Assembly (NCBI RefSeq): GCF_900169525.1
Contig: NZ_LT821240.1
Location: forward strand, 321,684-385,683
Origin: Corynebacterium pacaense
GTDB lineage: Bacteria > Actinomycetota > Actinomycetes > Mycobacteriales > Mycobacteriaceae
Direction: 5' to 3'
DNA length: 64,000 bases
The notes below the pieces were generated by a model that did not search any database, was not told where the DNA came from, and saw nothing but the letters and a program-made list of their open reading frames with translations. A program made the position numbers and the translations under genes. Below are positions 45,183-58,366 of this stretch, piece by piece (the stretch's first letter is position 1; the number at the start of each line of letters is the position of its first letter).

Positions 45183-46349
45183 TTAGGTGCTGTAGGCGGA
45201 GTTGATCTCCACATAGGCATAGCTGAGGTCGGTGGTACGCACCGTGCCCATGCCGGGACCGCCGGTGCCAAGATCGACCAGCACCTCGATGTCCTCGCCA
45301 CTGAGATCGACGTCCCTGGCCCCGGGGGTCCCGGCGGAGTCAAGGCACACGGCCTGATCGTTGAAGAAAACCGAGATCCTCTCCGGGTCCATGTCCGCAT
45401 CGGCCATGCCGACCGCCGCGAGCACCCTCCCCCAGTTCGGGTCGGAGCCGAACATCGCACACTTGAAGAGGTTGTCCCTGCCGATGGTCCTGGCGGCACT
45501 GATCGCCTGGGCGTCGTCGGTGGTGCCGCGCACCGTGATGGACACGCGCTTGGTCACACCCTCGGCATCCGCCTGCATCTGGGCGGCCAGATCGGAGCAG
45601 GCTGCGTAGACCGCGTCATTGAGTTCATCCTGCTCCGGTGTGATCCCTGATGCTCCGGAGGCGAGGAGGAAGACGGTGTCATTGGTCGAGGTCGAACCGT
45701 CGATGTCGAGGGTGTCAAAGGTCACGGCGCTCGCCTTCCGCAGGGCCTTCTCCGCCATCTCGGCCGTCACCGCGGCATCGGTGGTCAGGCAGACCAGCAT
45801 GGTGGCCAGCGAGGGTGCCATCATGCCGACGCCCTTGCCCATTCCCCCGAGCGTCCAACCGTCTGCGTGGACAACAGTTTCCTTGGCCACGGTGTCCGTG
45901 GTCATGATCGCATGGGCCGCCGCGGCTGCGTTGTCCCCCAGAGCCCCGGGAGCGCTCAGTGCATCGATACCGGAATTCACCTTATCCATCGGCAGTGGTT
46001 CGCCAATGAGTCCGGTGGAACAGATGCCGATGTCCGCGGCTGCGATGCCGAGATTGCCCGCCAGTCGGGATGCGGAATCCCGGGCGTCGACCTCCCCGCG
46101 GAGACCGTTGCAGGCGTTGGCGTTTCCGGCGTTGTAGAGCACCGCCCGCAGCCGTCCGTCACCGATGTGTTCCCTGCTGACCTTCACCGGTGCCGCGAAC
46201 ACCCGGTTGCGGGTGAACACACCCGCCGCAGTGAACTCCGGGCCCTGGTTGACCACCAGTGCCATGTCCGGTCTGCCGGAGGGTTTGATGCCCGCCGTGG
46301 TCGCAGAGGCTGTGAATCCCGCGGGCGCTGTGATGCCGGTATCGGCCAT
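45183..46349 (-). CDS. argJ: Ornithine acetyltransferase/N-acetylglutamate synthase
   Basis: Recycles the acetyl group from N-acetylornithine to glutamate. The 388-residue protein self-cleaves before the Thr in [16 protein letters not shown], the conserved ATML site (about residue 180), to give alpha and beta chains. [15 protein letters not shown] is the oxyanion-region motif. Start ATG 46349, 35 bp after argC. Whether it also uses acetyl-CoA (bifunctional) cannot be read directly. Confidence 0.95.
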   Translation of the reverse strand: MADTGITAPAGFTASATTAGIKPSGRPDMALVVNQGPEFTAAGVFTRNRVFAAPVKVSREHIGDGRLRAVLYNAGNANACNGLRGEVDARDSASRLAGNLGIAAADIGICSTGLIGEPLPMDKVNSGIDALSAPGALGDNAAAAAHAIMTTDTVAKETVVHADGWTLGGMGKGVGMMAPSLATMLVCLTTDAAVTAEMAEKALRKASAVTFDTLDIDGSTSTNDTVFLLASGASGITPEQDELNDAVYAACSDLAAQMQADAEGVTKRVSITVRGTTDDAQAISAARTIGRDNLFKCAMFGSDPNWGRVLAAVGMADADMDPERISVFFNDQAVCLDSAGTPGARDVDLSGEDIEVLVDLGTGGPGMGTVRTTDLSYAYVEINSAYST

Positions 46350-46384
46350 CGAAAAACTCCTTCTCAGTGTGGTTGGGAACTGCT

Positions 46385-47474
<1,090 letters not shown>

Positions 47475-47537
47475 ACTGCCACTGCGTGGTCACATGTTCC
47501 CGGTGCCCCGGGGCATGGCGGCGGGGCCAATGAGAAA

Positions 47538-47567
47538 CCCCCGAGTAACCCTTGGGATGCTCGGGGG
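47538..47567 (-). terminator. Intrinsic terminator of the pheST operon
   Basis: On the minus strand CCCCCGAG pairs with CTCGGGGG (8 bp, loop 14) and is followed by TTTCTCATT. It is 14 bases past the pheT stop. Confidence 0.85.
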
Positions 47568-47580
47568 GTGGGTGGTGGCC

Positions 47581-50088
47581 CTACGCGCGCAGTTCCGCTC
47601 CCAGCCTCTCTGCGGCCAGAGTCGCGGCCGCGAGGCGGGCCGCATTGGCTTCCTCATCGGTCAAGGTACGGTCGGGTGCCCGGAACCTCAGGGAGAAGGC
47701 GAGGGACTTCCGGCCCTCACCGAGCTGCTCGGAACGGTACACGTCGAAGAGTTCGACAACCTCGAGCAGTTCACCCGCCCCCTCCTCCACGACGATGCGC
47801 ACATCCTCCGCGGGCACCGTCTCATCGACGACCAGGGCGATGTCCTGGTGAAGTGCCGGGAAGGCGGAGAGCACCGGGGCTGGCAGGCGCTCATCGAAGG
47901 GCAGCGCGGTGACGTCAAGTTCCATGGCGCAGGTGCGCGCCGGCAGCCCGAGCCGCTCCAGAACCTGGGGGTGCAGCTCACCGGCGTGTCCCACGGTCCG
48001 GCCGTCGACAAGCAGCGCCGCGCAGCGGCCCGGATGCCACGGCAGGTGCTCCGCGTTGCGCAGCTCAAGTTCCACGCCCGCCGCCCGTGCCACCGTGCGG
48101 GCGGATTCGATCGCATCGGAGTAGGTGTATGCGCGACCCCCACCCCAGGGGCCCTCGAACTCGATGTTTCCGGTACCCACCGTCGCGACGTGCAGCGGCT
48201 GCTCCGGCAGGGAGGCGATGAGCTCATCAACCACCTCAACGCCAGGACGCTCGGCCACCGAGGGCATGGGCGAGATTCCCTCGCCGCGTCCGAACGCCAC
48301 CTGCTGAACCCCGAAGAGGGAAAAATCCCTGTGCCCGCGGGCGACGTTGCGCACCACGGCATCCAGCATCGAGGGCAGCAGAGTCGTTCCCAGGGCGCTG
48401 CGATCGGCCTCGAGGGGATTGAGCACGGTGACCACCTCGCGGCGCCGGTCCCCGGCCCCGAGACCCCAGCTATCGAAAACCTCCGGGTCGATGAAGGGAC
48501 TGGGGATGATCTCGGCGTAGCCGGAGTAGGCCAGCGCGTGGCCGATCACCCGACGGCGCTTCTGCTCCGGGTTCAGTCCACGCCCGGCGGGGGCGGTGGG
48601 CACGATCGTCGGGATGTCCTCCAGCCCCTCGAGGCGGAGAACCTCCTCGACCAGATCCGCGGCCATGGTCAGATCGGGACGCCAGGTCGGCGGGGTGACC
48701 TCAAGGACGTCTCCCCCGTCGGTGACGGTGCAACCGACTTCGCGGAGGCGGGAGATCACTGTCTCCCGGGAGTACTCCACCCCGGCGAGCTCGGAGGGGC
48801 GCGTTGCCCTCACGGTGATCACCGGCATCTCCGGGACTTCGCCGATGAGCGTGCGGGCGGCCTCGACCGCACCGCCGGCGATGGAGACAAGAAGCGATGC
48901 CGCGATGTCGAGGGCCGCCTCCACCACGGCCGGATCGACTCCGCGCTCGAAGCGACGGGAGGATTCGGAGCTGAGCCTGTGCCTGCGTGAGGTCCGGGCG
49001 ACGGTGATCGGATCCCAGATTGCCGCCTCGAAGAAGACCTCGGTGGTCGTCGCCGAGATCTCCGAGGTGGATCCGCCCATCACGCCCGCCAGGGACTGGA
49101 TGCCGCTGTCATCGCAGATGACCACGTCGCCCTCGTCGAGCGTGCGGGTGGTGTGGTCCAGGGTGGTCAGCTTCTCCCCCGCCCGCGCGTTGCGCACGAC
49201 GATCCCACCGCTGATCACACCGGCGTCGAAGGCATGCATCGGGGTGCCGAGCAGAAGCATCACGTAGTTGGTCACATCCGTGGCGGCGTTGACCGGCCGC
49301 TGGCCAGAGAGCATCAGTTCGCGTTGCAGCCAGAACGGCGATTCCACGCTGGGGTCAATGCCTGAGACTTTACGCAGCCCGAAACGACGTGCCTTCGTCT
49401 CCGGGCGCAGCTCCACATCCACCAGATTTCCGGAGACCGGGGGCACCGAGATCCCGAGACCGGCAACCTCCGGGTGGTAGGCGAGATCGGTGTAGCTGAG
49501 GTTGAAGGCCGAGGCGAGCTCCCTGGTCAGCCCCCGTGCGGAGAGCGCGTAGCCACGGTCAGGGGTGATGTTGACATCGAAGACGGTATCGTCGAGACCG
49601 AGCACCGCACGCGCGTCATCGCCGGGCTCACCCGCGGAGGCGTCGAGGGTGATGATCCCGGAGTTCTGCTTATCAGCAAGTCCCAGCTCGGCGGCCGAGC
49701 AGATCATTCCCGCGGAGATCCTGCCGTAGGTTTCCCGTGCCGCGATCTCGAAGTTTCCGGGCAGCACGGCACCGGGAAGACTGACCACGACGGTGTCGCC
49801 CTCCGTGAAGTTCCGCGCGCCGCAGACGATCGACTGTGGCTCCCCGCTCCCGTTCGCCAGCCCGACGTTGACCAGGCAGTGACGGATCGGCTTCTTGAAT
49901 CCGGTCAGTTCCTCGATGCTCTCCACCCGTCCGATCACCAGCGGGCCGGTGGTCTCCGGAATCGGTGCGTATCCCTCGGTCTCGAATCCGACACGGACAT
50001 ATCCCGCGTCGAGTTCAGGGGAGGTGACGGCGAAATCCGGGTTGGAATGGCGGAGCAGTTCCGTCACCCAGTTCTGGGAAATCAACAT
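47581..50088 (-). CDS. pheT: Phenylalanyl-tRNA synthetase beta chain
   Basis: An 835-residue subunit of the alpha2-beta2 enzyme. Domains in order: EMAP/tRNA-binding (about 45-160, VNVGLANGSGEPQSIVCGA), B3/B4 editing (about 215-380, SGIDPSVESPFWLQREL, DVTNYVMLLLGTPMHAFD), B5 (about 410-480), inactive synthetase core (about 490-720) and a C-terminal ferredoxin-like anticodon-binding domain (HQDIALVVDETVPAEDV to the end). ATG 50088, 90 bp after pheS. Stop followed by a clear terminator. Confidence 0.97.
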   Translation of the reverse strand: MLISQNWVTELLRHSNPDFAVTSPELDAGYVRVGFETEGYAPIPETTGPLVIGRVESIEELTGFKKPIRHCLVNVGLANGSGEPQSIVCGARNFTEGDTVVVSLPGAVLPGNFEIAARETYGRISAGMICSAAELGLADKQNSGIITLDASAGEPGDDARAVLGLDDTVFDVNITPDRGYALSARGLTRELASAFNLSYTDLAYHPEVAGLGISVPPVSGNLVDVELRPETKARRFGLRKVSGIDPSVESPFWLQRELMLSGQRPVNAATDVTNYVMLLLGTPMHAFDAGVISGGIVVRNARAGEKLTTLDHTTRTLDEGDVVICDDSGIQSLAGVMGGSTSEISATTTEVFFEAAIWDPITVARTSRRHRLSSESSRRFERGVDPAVVEAALDIAASLLVSIAGGAVEAARTLIGEVPEMPVITVRATRPSELAGVEYSRETVISRLREVGCTVTDGGDVLEVTPPTWRPDLTMAADLVEEVLRLEGLEDIPTIVPTAPAGRGLNPEQKRRRVIGHALAYSGYAEIIPSPFIDPEVFDSWGLGAGDRRREVVTVLNPLEADRSALGTTLLPSMLDAVVRNVARGHRDFSLFGVQQVAFGRGEGISPMPSVAERPGVEVVDELIASLPEQPLHVATVGTGNIEFEGPWGGGRAYTYSDAIESARTVARAAGVELELRNAEHLPWHPGRCAALLVDGRTVGHAGELHPQVLERLGLPARTCAMELDVTALPFDERLPAPVLSAFPALHQDIALVVDETVPAEDVRIVVEEGAGELLEVVELFDVYRSEQLGEGRKSLAFSLRFRAPDRTLTDEEANAARLAAATLAAERLGAELRA

Positions 50089-50178
50089 GGTGCTTGTGGC
50101 TCCTCGTACAAATTGGATCGGTGCGGCTGTGTGTGACTGTGCCTGATCAGATGTTCCTGATCGGCTGTGTCCGGGGTG

Positions 50179-51291
<1,113 letters not shown>

Positions 51292-51307
51292 TCACCGGAA
51301 GCAGGTG

Positions 51308-52126
51308 TCAGTCTTCCCCTGCGAAAAGCGCCCTGGAGGATTCATACAGGCAGATCGCCGCCGCCGTCGCGAGATTCAGCGACTCCGCCCGGCCCCGAAT
51401 AGGGATCCGAACCCGGTGATCGGCACCCGCGAGAAGCTCCTCCCCCAGTCCGTGCGCCTCATTGCCGAAAAGCCACGCCGTCGGTTGCGTCAGGAGCTCG
51501 GTGGCATCGTCGAGGTCCACCTCGCCATCGGCGGCGGTGGCGAGGATCCGCAGGCCCCGGGAGCGGAGCTGGCCGATGACGTCACCGACGTCGGGGTTGC
51601 GTGCGACGGGCACGTGGAACAGGGAGCCTGCCGACGCCCGCACAGCCTTGGGCCCCTGGGGGTCGACGGTGTCTCCGGCGAACACCACGGCATCCGCCCC
51701 CACCGCATCCGCGATCCGGATCAGGGTACCCGCATTGCCGGGTTCGCGGGTTTCCACCGCAACGCTGACCAGCCGCGAACGCGGATTCACCGCCTTGGCC
51801 ACTGTCCACAGCACATCTGCGCACAGCGCGAAGATCCCGGTGGTGGTCACCGTGTCACTGAGCGATCGCGCCGCCCTGTCGGTGATCGGATGAACATAGA
51901 CATTGAGGTATCCGGCCGTGCGCAGGATCTCCTCGAACTTTTCGGCCGCCTGTTCCGTGACAAACAGATCGGTGGCTGCCCCCGTTGCTATCGCCGCCTC
52001 CACCGAGTTTCCACCCTCGACCAGGAACTGCTTCACCTTCCTGCGCTGGGCGGATTTCTGCAGCTTGGCCGCATTGACGATACGGGGGGTACGTTCGCTG
52101 AACGCCTGGGAAAAATCCAATGCCAT
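51308..52126 (-). CDS. TrmH/SpoU-family rRNA 2'-O-methyltransferase
   Basis: A 272-residue SPOUT methyltransferase. An N-terminal L30e-like RNA-binding domain (about 15-110, KVKQFLVEGGNSVEAAI) is followed by the knot domain with motif 1 TREPGNAGTLIRIADAVG, motif 2 TAWLFGNEAHGL and motif 3 RIPIRGRAESLNLATAAAI. It is like TsnR/RlmB enzymes that modify 23S rRNA, but the target base is not predictable. It stands before pheST, 34 bp from the longest pheS frame, so they probably form an operon. Confidence 0.92.
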   Translation of the reverse strand: MALDFSQAFSERTPRIVNAAKLQKSAQRRKVKQFLVEGGNSVEAAIATGAATDLFVTEQAAEKFEEILRTAGYLNVYVHPITDRAARSLSDTVTTTGIFALCADVLWTVAKAVNPRSRLVSVAVETREPGNAGTLIRIADAVGADAVVFAGDTVDPQGPKAVRASAGSLFHVPVARNPDVGDVIGQLRSRGLRILATAADGEVDLDDATELLTQPTAWLFGNEAHGLGEELLAGADHRVRIPIRGRAESLNLATAAAICLYESSRALFAGED

Positions 52127-52286
52127 GTGCCCAAGGCTAGCAGTTGGGTCACGGGCACCCGTTGATCGATACCGTTGTTCAAGGAGGCCATGCGGTGTTC
52201 ATCGTCCCTTAAACTGCCCCGACTACCGTCAGCGGTTGCCAACCATTGCAAACACCAGGACCGACACGAAGGAAGATTCAGAACCC

Positions 52287-52991
52287 ATGTACATTGTGGC
52301 GCACCGCGGTGCGGAGGATACGGCTCTCGAGAACACACTGGCAGCATTCAGGGCTGCGGAAACGGCGGATGCGATCGAGCTCGATGTGCACTCGACCAGG
52401 GACAACCACCTGGTTGTGCTCCATGACCGCAGCGCGGAACGGGTGGCGGCCCCGGACTCCGCCCACCGTGACGCACCCGTGGCCTCCCTGAATCTGGACC
52501 AGGTCAGGGACATCCGTCTCCGGGACGGCTCGACGATCCCCACCCTCGAGGAGGTTCTCGCGGTGACCGATCTCCCCATCCAGGTGGAGATCAAGGCGGC
52601 GGGGGCCGTTCCAGCCATCGCGGAGCTGATCGACAGGCGCCCCGGCGAGCTCGAACGGCTGCTGTTCATCTCCTTCAGCGAGTCCGCCCTGGTGGAGATC
52701 TGCGACCGTCTGCCCGGCTGCCGCGTGGGTCTGCTGCGCGAGGATAATTCCGACCTCGGGCTGATCGATCAGATTCCTCAGGCGAACATGGCCGCCTATC
52801 TGCCGTCGTGGCGCGCCCTGGAACTGTCGATGATCGAGGACCTGCACCGGCGGGGTATTCGCGTGGGGTGCTGGACGATCCGCGATGAACGGGCACTTGC
52901 GCTGGCCGAAAGAGCGGGGGCGGATTTTGCCACGGTATCGGACCCTGAGAGATTCCGCAGCAGCTCCCCTGAACGGGTCCTGACCTGGTAG
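52287..52991 (+). CDS. Glycerophosphodiester phosphodiesterase
   Basis: Cleaves glycerophosphodiesters to glycerol-3-phosphate and an alcohol. The 234-residue protein has all GDPD motifs: VAHRGAEDTALENTLAAF (catalytic His and Glu-Asn), AIELDVHSTRD (metal-binding Glu-Asp), LVVLHD (second His), QVEIKA and the late WTIRDE. It has no signal peptide and should be cytoplasmic, so it would act on diesters brought in by the adjacent UgpABCE importer. ATG 52287 has AAGGAAG about 12 bases upstream; the longer frame start at 51903 overlaps the methyltransferase gene and is rejected. Confidence 0.94.
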   Translation: MYIVAHRGAEDTALENTLAAFRAAETADAIELDVHSTRDNHLVVLHDRSAERVAAPDSAHRDAPVASLNLDQVRDIRLRDGSTIPTLEEVLAVTDLPIQVEIKAAGAVPAIAELIDRRPGELERLLFISFSESALVEICDRLPGCRVGLLREDNSDLGLIDQIPQANMAAYLPSWRALELSMIEDLHRRGIRVGCWTIRDERALALAERAGADFATVSDPERFRSSSPERVLTW

Positions 52992-53010
52992 ACACCGGGG
53001 TGGACACGCG

Positions 53011-53049
53011 AGGGGCCCGGCCGGAGAATCACATTCCGGCCGGGCCCCT
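53011..53049. terminator. Bidirectional hairpin terminator between GDPD gene and ugpC
   Basis: A perfect 15-bp inverted repeat (AGGGGCCCGGCCGGA at 53011-53025, its complement at 53035-53049) with a 9-base loop between two convergent genes. There is no T-tract; very high GC stem. Confidence 0.8.
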
Positions 53050-53063
53050 AAACCATCGGTGAT

Positions 53064-54278
<1,215 letters not shown>

Positions 54279-54325
54279 GTGTGTGACGTTTCCTTCTTCA
54301 GCCTTGGCTCAGTGATTGGATGTGC

Positions 54326-55654
54326 TTAGAGCAGTGGCTCGATGTCGCGCTTGAAGATGGTGTTGAGCTGGTTCTCCACGTCGCGCAGGGTGACATCGAT
54401 ATCAGCACCTGAAAGGCAGATCTTCTCCAGTGCGTCACCGATGGTGCGGTCACCATTGGGCAGCAGGACGCGGAAGTTGTCCTGGACGCGGGTGTCAGGC
54501 AGCTGCTGCACCGCGACGTTGTACGCCGGGTTCTCCTTGAGGAACGCTGCGTGATCGGGATCCTCTGCTGCGTCCCTGCGGACCGGAACGTAGCCGGTCT
54601 CGCGCGACCAGTAGCCGGTGTTTGCCGAGTTGGTGAGGAAATCGGCGAACTTGATGGCGTTGTTCTGGCGCTCCTCGGAGATTCCGGAGGGAATGCCCAG
54701 TCCGGCGCCGCCGGAGGGGCAGGCACCCTCACCGGTCGGGTTGGGAAGGGCTGCGACGCCCCAGTTGAAGGTGGCGGCCTTCGCCACCGTGGACAGATCG
54801 CCGGTGGACTGGATACACGATCCGATAAGGCCGGTGGTGAACTCGTTGGTGACATCGGTGGACACGGTGGCCCAACCATCGTTGACGGTTGATCGCAGCC
54901 ACTCGACGGTCTTGATCGTCTCCGGGGTGGTCAGACGCGACTCCCAGCCCTCGGAGTAGTTGCCGCCCAGTGACCACATCGGTCCCTCGAAGGTCCAGGA
55001 GAGATAGTTCACTGCATCGCCCCAGCCCAGTGCTGTGCCGTTGCCGCCGCGTGCCTCCTGCAGACGGGGGCCCCACTCGGTGAACTCCTCCCAGGACTCC
55101 GGGCCGCGGTCGGGAAGACCGGCCTTTGCCCACAGGTCCTTGTTGTAGTAAAAAAGCGTCGTCGAGCGGGCGAAGGGCATGCCATAGTGCCCGCCGTTGT
55201 GCTGGTAGTCATTGAACAGTGACTCCACATAGGAAGAGGTGTCGATCCCGTTACGCTTGGCCACCTCGTCGATGTTCGCGGTGGCACCGTTGAGGGCGAA
55301 GTTGAACCATTCGGTGTCGGAGAGGACCACCAGATCCGGAAGCTCACCGCCGGACAGCGCCGCGTTGAACTTCTGTGAGACCTCCCGGTAGTTCGCGCCC
55401 GCATCGATCAGCTGGACGGTGAGGTCCGGGTTCTCCGCCTCGAAGCGGGAGATCAGTTCCAGCTCCACGTCCTTGGAGTTGGCCGGGTGGTTGGACCACC
55501 AGACGATGGTGTTGGTTGCGGCATCGGAATCGGAGGATCCGTTGGCGCTGGTGCTGCCGCCGGTTCCGGCGCAGGCAGTCAGCGCGGCGCCGGCGCCCGC
55601 GACTCCCATCGCTGCGAGGAAGTGGCGTCGGCTCAGTGAAGGATTGAAGGTCAT
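54326..55654 (-). CDS. ugpB: Glycerol-3-phosphate-binding lipoprotein
   Basis: A 442-residue extracellular solute-binding protein, family 1. The signal has twin arginines (SRRHFLAAMG), pointing to Tat export, and a lipobox ending in Cys28 (ALTAC). The mature part carries VWWSNHPANSKDVELELISRFE, LPDLVVLSDTEWF and GMPFARSTTLFYYNKDLW, as in UgpB proteins. ATG 55654 has AAAGGG 9 bases upstream; the reading frame extends to 55936, but that part overlaps ugpE. The gene follows ugpE by 65 bp, the gap often used for higher expression of binding proteins. Confidence 0.93.
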   Translation of the reverse strand: MTFNPSLSRRHFLAAMGVAGAGAALTACAGTGGSTSANGSSDSDAATNTIVWWSNHPANSKDVELELISRFEAENPDLTVQLIDAGANYREVSQKFNAALSGGELPDLVVLSDTEWFNFALNGATANIDEVAKRNGIDTSSYVESLFNDYQHNGGHYGMPFARSTTLFYYNKDLWAKAGLPDRGPESWEEFTEWGPRLQEARGGNGTALGWGDAVNYLSWTFEGPMWSLGGNYSEGWESRLTTPETIKTVEWLRSTVNDGWATVSTDVTNEFTTGLIGSCIQSTGDLSTVAKAATFNWGVAALPNPTGEGACPSGGAGLGIPSGISEERQNNAIKFADFLTNSANTGYWSRETGYVPVRRDAAEDPDHAAFLKENPAYNVAVQQLPDTRVQDNFRVLLPNGDRTIGDALEKICLSGADIDVTLRDVENQLNTIFKRDIEPLL

Positions 55655-55719
55655 GGGTTTCCCTTTCCAGGAGGTGGCTGTAGTGGAGATGAGGTCAGTT
55701 CTTCGATTCAGATCGCGGC

Positions 55720-56556
55720 TCAGCCCTTGACTGCACCGGAGATCAGCCCCTTGATCATGTACTGCTGCAGGGCGAGGAACATGACCAGGACGGGGAGCAT
55801 CGTCATGATGGTCGCCGCCATGACGGGTCCCCAGTTGGACACCCCGTCGTTGTTCTGCAGCAGTGTCAGACCAATGGGCAGTGTTGCGGAGTTTTCGGTC
55901 TCGGCCATCAGGAACGGCCAGAGATACTGATTCCATTCATTGACCACCGTGATCATGGAGAATGCGACCAGGGTGGGCATGGAGATGGGTAGGAGTACCT
56001 TCCACAGCAGTCTGAAATGACCGCAGTGGTCCATTCTCGCGGCCTCGATGAGTTCGCTCGGGATGGACATGAAGTGATTTCGCATGAGGAAGGTACCGAA
56101 GGCGATGCCCGCGAGGGGGACGATGATTCCCTGGTAGGTGTCGCGCCAGCCGAGCTGGCTGACCAGTGCATAGTTGGAGATCACCGTGACCTCTGAGGGA
56201 ACCATGAGTGCGGAGATGACCAGCAGGAACACCAGGTTGCGTCCGGGGAATCTCAGGATCGACAGGGCGTATGCCGAGATCACCCCCAGGACGATCTTGA
56301 TGGTGCACAGAATCAGCGTGATCAGGATGGAGTTTCGGAAGTAGTCGAGAAACGGCACCCTCCGGAACACATCGGCGTAGTTGTCCAGGCTGATCTGCGA
56401 GGGCAACCAAGTCACAGGCTGCGTGTAGATCTCGGACTGCTGCTTGAAACTGGTGAGCACGATCCACAACAGTGGTACGCCGATGAACAGGACGGCGAGG
56501 GCCATTCCCACATAGCCCATCACCTTGACCAGGAGGCTTCTATCGGTGGAGATCAT
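55720..56556 (-). CDS. ugpE: Glycerol-3-phosphate ABC transporter permease (UgpE)
   Basis: A 278-residue MalG-type inner-membrane permease with six predicted helices. The cytoplasmic coupling loop is ELIEAARMDHCGHFRLLWKVLLP (about 180-202); the canonical EAA-x3-D-G-A form is altered to DHCG, which is unusual. ATG 56556 overlaps the ugpA stop as ATGA. Confidence 0.93.
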   Translation of the reverse strand: MISTDRSLLVKVMGYVGMALAVLFIGVPLLWIVLTSFKQQSEIYTQPVTWLPSQISLDNYADVFRRVPFLDYFRNSILITLILCTIKIVLGVISAYALSILRFPGRNLVFLLVISALMVPSEVTVISNYALVSQLGWRDTYQGIIVPLAGIAFGTFLMRNHFMSIPSELIEAARMDHCGHFRLLWKVLLPISMPTLVAFSMITVVNEWNQYLWPFLMAETENSATLPIGLTLLQNNDGVSNWGPVMAATIMTMLPVLVMFLALQQYMIKGLISGAVKG

Positions 56557-57485
56557 TTCTGTTTGTTCTCCCTGTCCATGTAGCGGACCTGGATGACGGT
56601 GATGGCCAGGAGAATCAGGAAGAGAACCGTGGCGACGGTGGCACCGTAGCCCGCACGGTAGTTGGTGAAGGTCTCGGTGTAGACCTGGTAGACCAGGGTC
56701 GTGGTGCCGTCTCCGAGCGGGCCTCCCCTGGTCATCGTGTGGATGATGTCAAAGACCTGGACCGAGTTGAGCGTCACCGTGATCGACAGGAAGAAGGTCG
56801 TCGGCCGCAGCTGCGGCAGCGTGACCCGCCAGAAGCGCGTCCACGAACCCGCACCATCCATGGCCGCGGCCTCTGCAAGGTCCCGGTTCAATCCCTGCAG
56901 GGCAGCCAGGTAGATCACGAAGGAGTAGCCGAGGTTCTTCCACACGAATGTGAAGGTGACCATGAACAGCGCCCAGTTGGGGTCCTGATAGAACTGCGGG
57001 GAATCCAGCCCGAGCCTGCCGAGCAGGTCCTGGATGAGCCCGAAGTTCGGATCGAAGACGAACTGGAAGGCGACACCGATGGCAGCGCCGGAGATGACGA
57101 AGGGCGCGAAGACCATGGAGCGCACGAAGTTCCGGCCGAGGAGTTTCTGATCGAGCAGCATCGCCAGAAGCAGGCCGAAGAACATCGACCCGATGACGGC
57201 GAAGACCGTGAAGATGACGGTGTTGGACACCACCTGGGCGGTATCCGGCCTGGTGAAGAACTCGATGTAGTTGTCGAGGCCGATGAACGTTGAGTTGGGC
57301 GATGAGATGTTCCAGCTGAAGAAGGAAAGCCGGAAATTGTCCAGGAGCGGGCGGTACGTAAAGATGGCCAGGAGCGCGAGGTTGGGCGCCAGCAGCGCCG
57401 CCGCCAGCAGCCATTCGTTCCTGCGGGATCGTTTGGCTCGATTACGTAGCTCATCCACTTCCGGTTCGAGAAGTAAAGTGGGCAC
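56553..57485 (-). CDS. ugpA: Glycerol-3-phosphate ABC transporter permease (UgpA)
   Basis: A MalF-type permease of about 310 residues with six helices, the first being NEWLLAAALLAPNLALLAIF. The EAA loop reads DLAEAAAMDGAGSWTRFWRVTLPQL, canonical. The start is uncertain: the frame is open to a TTG at 57596, but the upstream part is not family-like. GTG 57485 lies 8 bases after TACCAT (57494-57499), a possible -10 for a leaderless mRNA; GTG 57458 is another choice. First gene of ugpAEBC. In C. glutamicum this operon responds to phosphate limitation (from memory); a PhoR site was not proven here. Confidence 0.88.
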   Translation of the reverse strand: MPTLLLEPEVDELRNRAKRSRRNEWLLAAALLAPNLALLAIFTYRPLLDNFRLSFFSWNISSPNSTFIGLDNYIEFFTRPDTAQVVSNTVIFTVFAVIGSMFFGLLLAMLLDQKLLGRNFVRSMVFAPFVISGAAIGVAFQFVFDPNFGLIQDLLGRLGLDSPQFYQDPNWALFMVTFTFVWKNLGYSFVIYLAALQGLNRDLAEAAAMDGAGSWTRFWRVTLPQLRPTTFFLSITVTLNSVQVFDIIHTMTRGGPLGDGTTTLVYQVYTETFTNYRAGYGATVATVLFLILLAITVIQVRYMDRENKQK

Positions 57486-57613
57486 GAGGGGACATGGTAT
57501 GGGCCCGATGTTTCCACCAGATGACCCCGGTGTGAATTTATCCTCTGTAAAACACATGGGAGATGAGTATTCGGAGAAATGTAGGTGAAGTATCAACCTT
57601 CTTCTTCACGCCG

Positions 57614-57632
57614 CCGCGGGCGAACCCCGCGG
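57614..57632. repeat. GC-rich inverted repeat upstream of ugpA
   Basis: CCGCGGG and CCCGCGG form a 7-bp stem around CGAAC between the rplT terminator and the ugpA promoter region. It may help insulate the two units. Confidence 0.45.
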
Positions 57633-57641
57633 GTCGGAGGC

Positions 57642-57677
57642 AAAAAACCGCCCCCGCACTCATTGTGCGGGGGCGGT
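57642..57677 (-). terminator. Intrinsic terminator of infC-rpmI-rplT
   Basis: A perfect 13-bp stem (ACCGCCCCCGCAC with GTGCGGGGGCGGT, 5-base loop) followed on the minus strand by TTTTTT. It lies 25 bases past the rplT stop. Confidence 0.95.
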
Positions 57678-57702
57678 TCAGGTTGCTGTAATCAGCCGGA
57701 TG

Positions 57703-58086
57703 CTAGGCAGCCTTCGGTGCGTTGACATCCTCCGGGAGCGCTGCCTTGGCAGCCTCGCAGATTGCGGAGAAGGCGGCGAAATCATTCACGGCCAGCTCGG
57801 CGAGGATCTTGCGGTCAACGTCGATCTCCGCCAGGCGCAGGCCCTGGATGAGTCGGTTGTAGGTGATGCCGTTCATGCGTGCGGCGGCGTTGATGCGCTG
57901 GATCCACAGCTTGCGGAACTCGCTCTTGCGGGCGCGACGATCGCGGTAGGCGTACGTCATGGAGTGCAGCCACTGCTCTTTCGCCTTCCGGTAGAGGCGT
58001 GAGCGCTGGCCGCGGTAGCCCTTGGCGGACTTCAGAATTTCGCGACGCTTCTTCTTTGCGTTGACGGACCGCTTGACACGTGCCAC
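57703..58086 (-). CDS. rplT: 50S ribosomal protein L20
   Basis: A 127-residue 23S-binding ribosomal protein essential for early 50S assembly. [20 protein letters not shown] is the basic N-terminal tail; [20 protein letters not shown] and [20 protein letters not shown] are conserved. Third gene of infC-rpmI-rplT. In some bacteria L20 represses its own operon. Confidence 0.98.
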   Translation of the reverse strand: MARVKRSVNAKKKRREILKSAKGYRGQRSRLYRKAKEQWLHSMTYAYRDRRARKSEFRKLWIQRINAAARMNGITYNRLIQGLRLAEIDVDRKILAELAVNDFAAFSAICEAAKAALPEDVNAPKAA

Positions 58087-58143
58087 GGTGGTACTTCCTT
58101 AAATCTTGTCTTGATAGGTGGAGGGGAGGAGGCGGAGGCGGAA

Positions 58144-58338
58144 CTACGCCTTGCCGAGGAGACGCTTGATGCGCTTGGTGTCGGCGCCGGAAACCTCAAC
58201 GATCCCCTTCAGGCGACGGGTACGGGTGGAGGGCTTGCCCTCGAGGAGGTGGCGGCGGTTCGCCTGCTCGCGGACGAGCTTGCCGGATCCAGTCACCTTG
58301 ACGCGCTTTGCGGTGCCCTTGTGGGTCTTGTTCTTCAT
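58144..58338 (-). CDS. rpmI: 50S ribosomal protein L35
   Basis: A 64-residue basic protein starting [20 protein letters not shown] and ending RIKRLLGKA, full length for the family. 28 bp after infC and 57 bp before rplT. Confidence 0.97.
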   Translation of the reverse strand: MKNKTHKGTAKRVKVTGSGKLVREQANRRHLLEGKPSTRTRRLKGIVEVSGADTKRIKRLLGKA

Positions 58339-58366
58339 GAAAGTTGTCCTTAAACGCTAATCGTGT

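Noticed and set aside
57531..57589. PhoR-type direct repeats (TGTGAA, TGTAAA, GGTGAA) upstream of ugpA
   Set aside because: Spacing of 15 and 38 bases is not the regular period expected; the motif is too short to support a site.
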